The notes beneath the pieces are model-generated. The model searched no databases and was not told the origin of the DNA. It was given only the letters and a program-made list of their open reading frames with translations. DNA of 8,495 nucleotides. Source: Selenomonadales bacterium. GTDB taxonomy: Bacteria > Bacillota > Negativicutes > RGIG982. Each line of letters begins with the position of its first letter. Within the stretch, counting starts at the first letter, position 1. Shown here piece by piece: positions 6,327-8,495 of the stretch. The stretch spans positions 1 to 8,495 of the forward strand of contig JAFPBC010000024.1 of assembly GCA_017390595.1 (NCBI GenBank), given 5' to 3'. The position numbers and the translations under genes are program-made.

Positions 6327-6400
6327 AAAAATGATGAGGTATAACGCATCGCTTGTGTATGAGGAGAGGCTTATATCAGAATATCATTTTTCAAGGAGGT
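6327..6400 (+). other. Structured lon leader: inverted repeat abutting the ribosome binding site
   Basis: AAAAATGAT (6327-6335) and ATCATTTTT (6383-6391) are perfect 9-bp complements enclosing 47 nt. The right arm ends one base before an ideal ribosome binding site, AAGGAGGT (6393-6400), which is 6 nt from the lon ATG. The left arm begins only a few bases after the predicted transcript start. The A/U-rich stem would be marginally stable, so it could respond to temperature or to a binding protein. The pairing is seen; any control role is inferred. Confidence 0.4.
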
Positions 6401-6406
6401 TTTTTT

Positions 6407-8495
6407 ATGGCGAACATCAAAGCGATACCGATGCTCCCGCTTCGTGGGCTGTTGGTATTTCCTTATATGATGCTTCATTTAGACGTCGGCAGACAAAAGT
6501 CTATTGAAGCTGTTGAGGCGGTCATGCTGCAAGACCGCCAGATCATGTTATCTTCGCAGAAAGATTCGAAGATCGATGAGCCGACAGCGGAGGATATCTG
6601 CGAGATCGGTACGGTAGCGGAGATCAAACAGGTATTGAAGTTGCCCGGCGGTATGATGCGTGTGTTGGTAGAAGGCTTGTATCGTGCTAAGATCGTGTCT
6701 TATGAAGAAACAGAACCGCATTATGTCGTGCAAGTAGAAGAATATAATGAAGAAGAGGTCGTGTCGCCCGAGATAGAAGCACTCATGCGCGCGTCTGTTC
6801 ATCAATTCGAAGAATGGGTAAAAGCGAGTCAGAAGATACCGCCCGAAACGCTCGTTTCTATCGTTGAAACGGAAGACGGCGGCAGAATGGCGGACCTTAT
6901 TGCCAGTCATCTTGTTTTGAAATTGGAGGATAAGCAATTCTTGCTCGATGCCATCGATCTCAAAACACGATACGAAAGACTGTGCGAGATACTTGCTCGC
7001 GAGCTTGAGATCATTGCGCTCGAACGCAAGATCAGTGCGCGCGTACGCAAACAGATGGAAAAAACGCAGAAAGAATATTATCTGCGCGAACAGCTCAAAG
7101 CGATCCAAAAAGAGCTCGGTGATCGTGACGAACGACTTGCCGAAGCTGCCGAATATCGTGAGAAATTGGCGACAGGCCATTTGCCTGCGAACGTACGTGC
7201 CAAAGCCGAAAAAGAGATCAAACGCTTGGAAAAAATGCAGCCGATCTCCGCAGAGAGTGCCGTTGTACGCACGTATCTTGACTGGCTGTTTGAAGTTCCA
7301 TGGCTCAAAGAAACGGAAGATATCCTTGACATTGACCATGCCGAATCCGTCTTGGAAGCAGAACATTACGGTCTCGAAAAAGTAAAAGAACGTATCGTAG
7401 AATATCTCTCCGTACGTAAATTGACACAAACGATGAAAGGACCTATCCTTTGCCTGGTAGGGCCTCCGGGCGTCGGCAAAACGTCGCTCGCACACTCTGT
7501 CGCACACGCGATGAATCGTAAGTTTGTTCGCGTATCGCTCGGCGGTGTACGTGATGAAGCCGAGATACGCGGCCATCGTCGCACGTACATCGGTGCGATG
7601 CCGGGACGTATCATTCAAGGTATGCGTACGGCAGGAAGCTGCAATCCTGTATTCCTCCTCGATGAGATCGACAAAATGAGTGCCGATTTCCGCGGAGATC
7701 CGTCGGCAGCACTTCTTGAAGTGCTCGACCCCGAACAGAACAACACGTTCAGCGATCATTATATGGAACTTCCGTATGACTTGTCGAAGATCCTCTGGAT
7801 CGTGACGGCCAACAGCCTTCATAACATCCCGCGTCCGCTTCTCGACCGCATGGAGATCATCCAGCTTTCCAGTTACACGGACGAAGAGAAGATCCAGATC
7901 GCCAAACGATACCTTATACCCAAACAGCAAAAAGAACATGGCTTGACCGATGAGCTTGTCACTATATCGAGCGGTGCCATTCCGCGCATCATTGCAGACT
8001 ATACGCGTGAATCGGGCGTACGTGAGCTTGAACGCAACATCGCCTCTGTGTTCCGCAAATCCGCGCGACAGATCGTGCAGGATAAGAAAAAACAGATACG
8101 TGTAACGGCACAAAACGTAGGTGCTATCCTTGGTAAAGCAAAATATCATCATACCCAAGTCGCACAAGAAGGCGAAGTCGGTCTTGTGACAGGCCTTGCA
8201 TGGACGCAAGTCGGCGGTGAAGTATTGCCGACAGAAGTCGTTGTCCTTGCAGGTAAAGGTAATCTTACCCTCACAGGCAAACTTGGTGATGTGATGAAAG
8301 AGTCTGCCAAAGCAGGCATCAGCTACATCCGTTCTCGAGCGGAAGAACTGGCGATATCGCCCGATTTCCATGAGAAAAACGATATCCATATCCATCTCCC
8401 GGAAGGCGCGATCCCCAAAGACGGCCCATCGGCAGGCATCACCATGGCAACGGCAGTCATCTCGGCCTTGTCGGGCCGCGCTGTAAAAGGCGGAC
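6407..8495 (+). CDS. lon: ATP-dependent protease Lon (LonA type), 3' end cut by window
   Basis: Lon is a cytosolic hexameric AAA+ serine protease that degrades misfolded and some regulatory proteins. The frame is open for 696 codons to the window end; the family is usually about 770-810, so about 75-115 residues are missing. The N-terminal substrate-binding domain opens IPMLPLRGLLVFPYM, followed by a charged coiled-coil region (about 195-270). The ATPase domain has Walker A GPPGVGKT (352-359), the pore-loop segment RRTYIGAMPGR and Walker B VFLLDEIDK (415-423). The protease domain has the catalytic serine in PKDGPSAG (670-677, S675); the partner lysine lies beyond the edge. Numbering runs four behind E. 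coli Lon throughout, so no internal indels are apparent. ATG 6407 has the ideal AAGGAGGT at 6393-6400. It has its own promoter, apart from clpX, and a possible regulatory leader. Confidence 0.97.
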   Translation, partial: MANIKAIPMLPLRGLLVFPYMMLHLDVGRQKSIEAVEAVMLQDRQIMLSSQKDSKIDEPTAEDICEIGTVAEIKQVLKLPGGMMRVLVEGLYRAKIVSYEETEPHYVVQVEEYNEEEVVSPEIEALMRASVHQFEEWVKASQKIPPETLVSIVETEDGGRMADLIASHLVLKLEDKQFLLDAIDLKTRYERLCEILARELEIIALERKISARVRKQMEKTQKEYYLREQLKAIQKELGDRDERLAEAAEYREKLATGHLPANVRAKAEKEIKRLEKMQPISAESAVVRTYLDWLFEVPWLKETEDILDIDHAESVLEAEHYGLEKVKERIVEYLSVRKLTQTMKGPILCLVGPPGVGKTSLAHSVAHAMNRKFVRVSLGGVRDEAEIRGHRRTYIGAMPGRIIQGMRTAGSCNPVFLLDEIDKMSADFRGDPSAALLEVLDPEQNNTFSDHYMELPYDLSKILWIVTANSLHNIPRPLLDRMEIIQLSSYTDEEKIQIAKRYLIPKQQKEHGLTDELVTISSGAIPRIIADYTRESGVRELERNIASVFRKSARQIVQDKKKQIRVTAQNVGAILGKAKYHHTQVAQEGEVGLVTGLAWTQVGGEVLPTEVVVLAGKGNLTLTGKLGDVMKESAKAGISYIRSRAEELAISPDFHEKNDIHIHLPEGAIPKDGPSAGITMATAVISALSGRAVKGG

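Noticed and set aside
6331..6507. 58-codon upstream frame starting ATGATG in the lon leader and overlapping lon
   Set aside because: Its ATG is less than 10 nt from the predicted transcript start, with no usable ribosome binding site on the message, and it is out of frame with lon. It runs through the ideal lon binding site, so it is most likely chance.
6548..8395. 615-codon open frame on the minus strand opposite lon
   Set aside because: It lies wholly inside lon, which has clear motifs from end to end. The antisense product is rich in Phe, Arg, Asp and Cys with no recognisable domain and no ribosome binding site; it reflects lon codon bias.
1..8495. Undescribed defence, mobile or CRISPR-like system
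   Set aside because: There are no repeat arrays, transposase, integrase, toxin-antitoxin pair or unassigned gene clusters; every convincing gene falls in a known housekeeping or membrane-protein family.

Overview
This window is chromosomal housekeeping DNA from a low-to-moderate GC member of the Bacillota (Firmicutes). The tig-clpP-clpX-lon gene order, strong AAGGAGG-type ribosome binding sites and the protein sequences fit this phylum. The style of trigger factor, ClpP and ClpX, together with a periplasmic-type SIMPL protein, points to the Negativicutes (Selenomonas-like, diderm Firmicutes). That genus-level guess is inference; no search was run.

Left part (about 1-2650), all on the minus strand, holds two small transcription units. 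The first (read right to left) is a YgjP/DUF45-type zinc metallopeptidase (139-858) followed by the first 41 codons of a secreted SIMPL-domain-like protein (1-125), cut by the window edge. The stop codon of the first overlaps the ribosome binding site of the second, so they are probably translated together. The second unit is an EamA/DMT-type transporter (1720-2634) followed by a VTT/TVP38-type membrane protein (988-1701, TTG start). It ends at a clear rho-independent terminator (941-983).

The 293-bp intergenic region 2635-2927 is divergent: it carries a weak promoter for the EamA unit and a convincing extended -10 promoter for tig. The plus-strand half of the window is a protein quality-control cluster: tig (trigger factor), clpP (serine protease), clpX (zinc-binding AAA+ unfoldase), a strong terminator (6177-6211), then a separate promoter, a structured leader and the 5' 696 codons of lon (AAA+ serine protease), which runs off the right edge. 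Trigger factor folds nascent chains, ClpX feeds unfolded substrates into ClpP, and Lon independently degrades damaged and regulatory proteins.

I find no mobile element, CRISPR array, tRNA, rRNA or new defence system; all seven complete or nearly complete genes belong to known families. The parts worth a second look are non-coding: operator-like symmetric sequences on the tig and metallopeptidase promoters, a hairpin just before the lon ribosome binding site, and the lack of recognisable CIRCE or CtsR boxes in a region that is often under heat-shock control.
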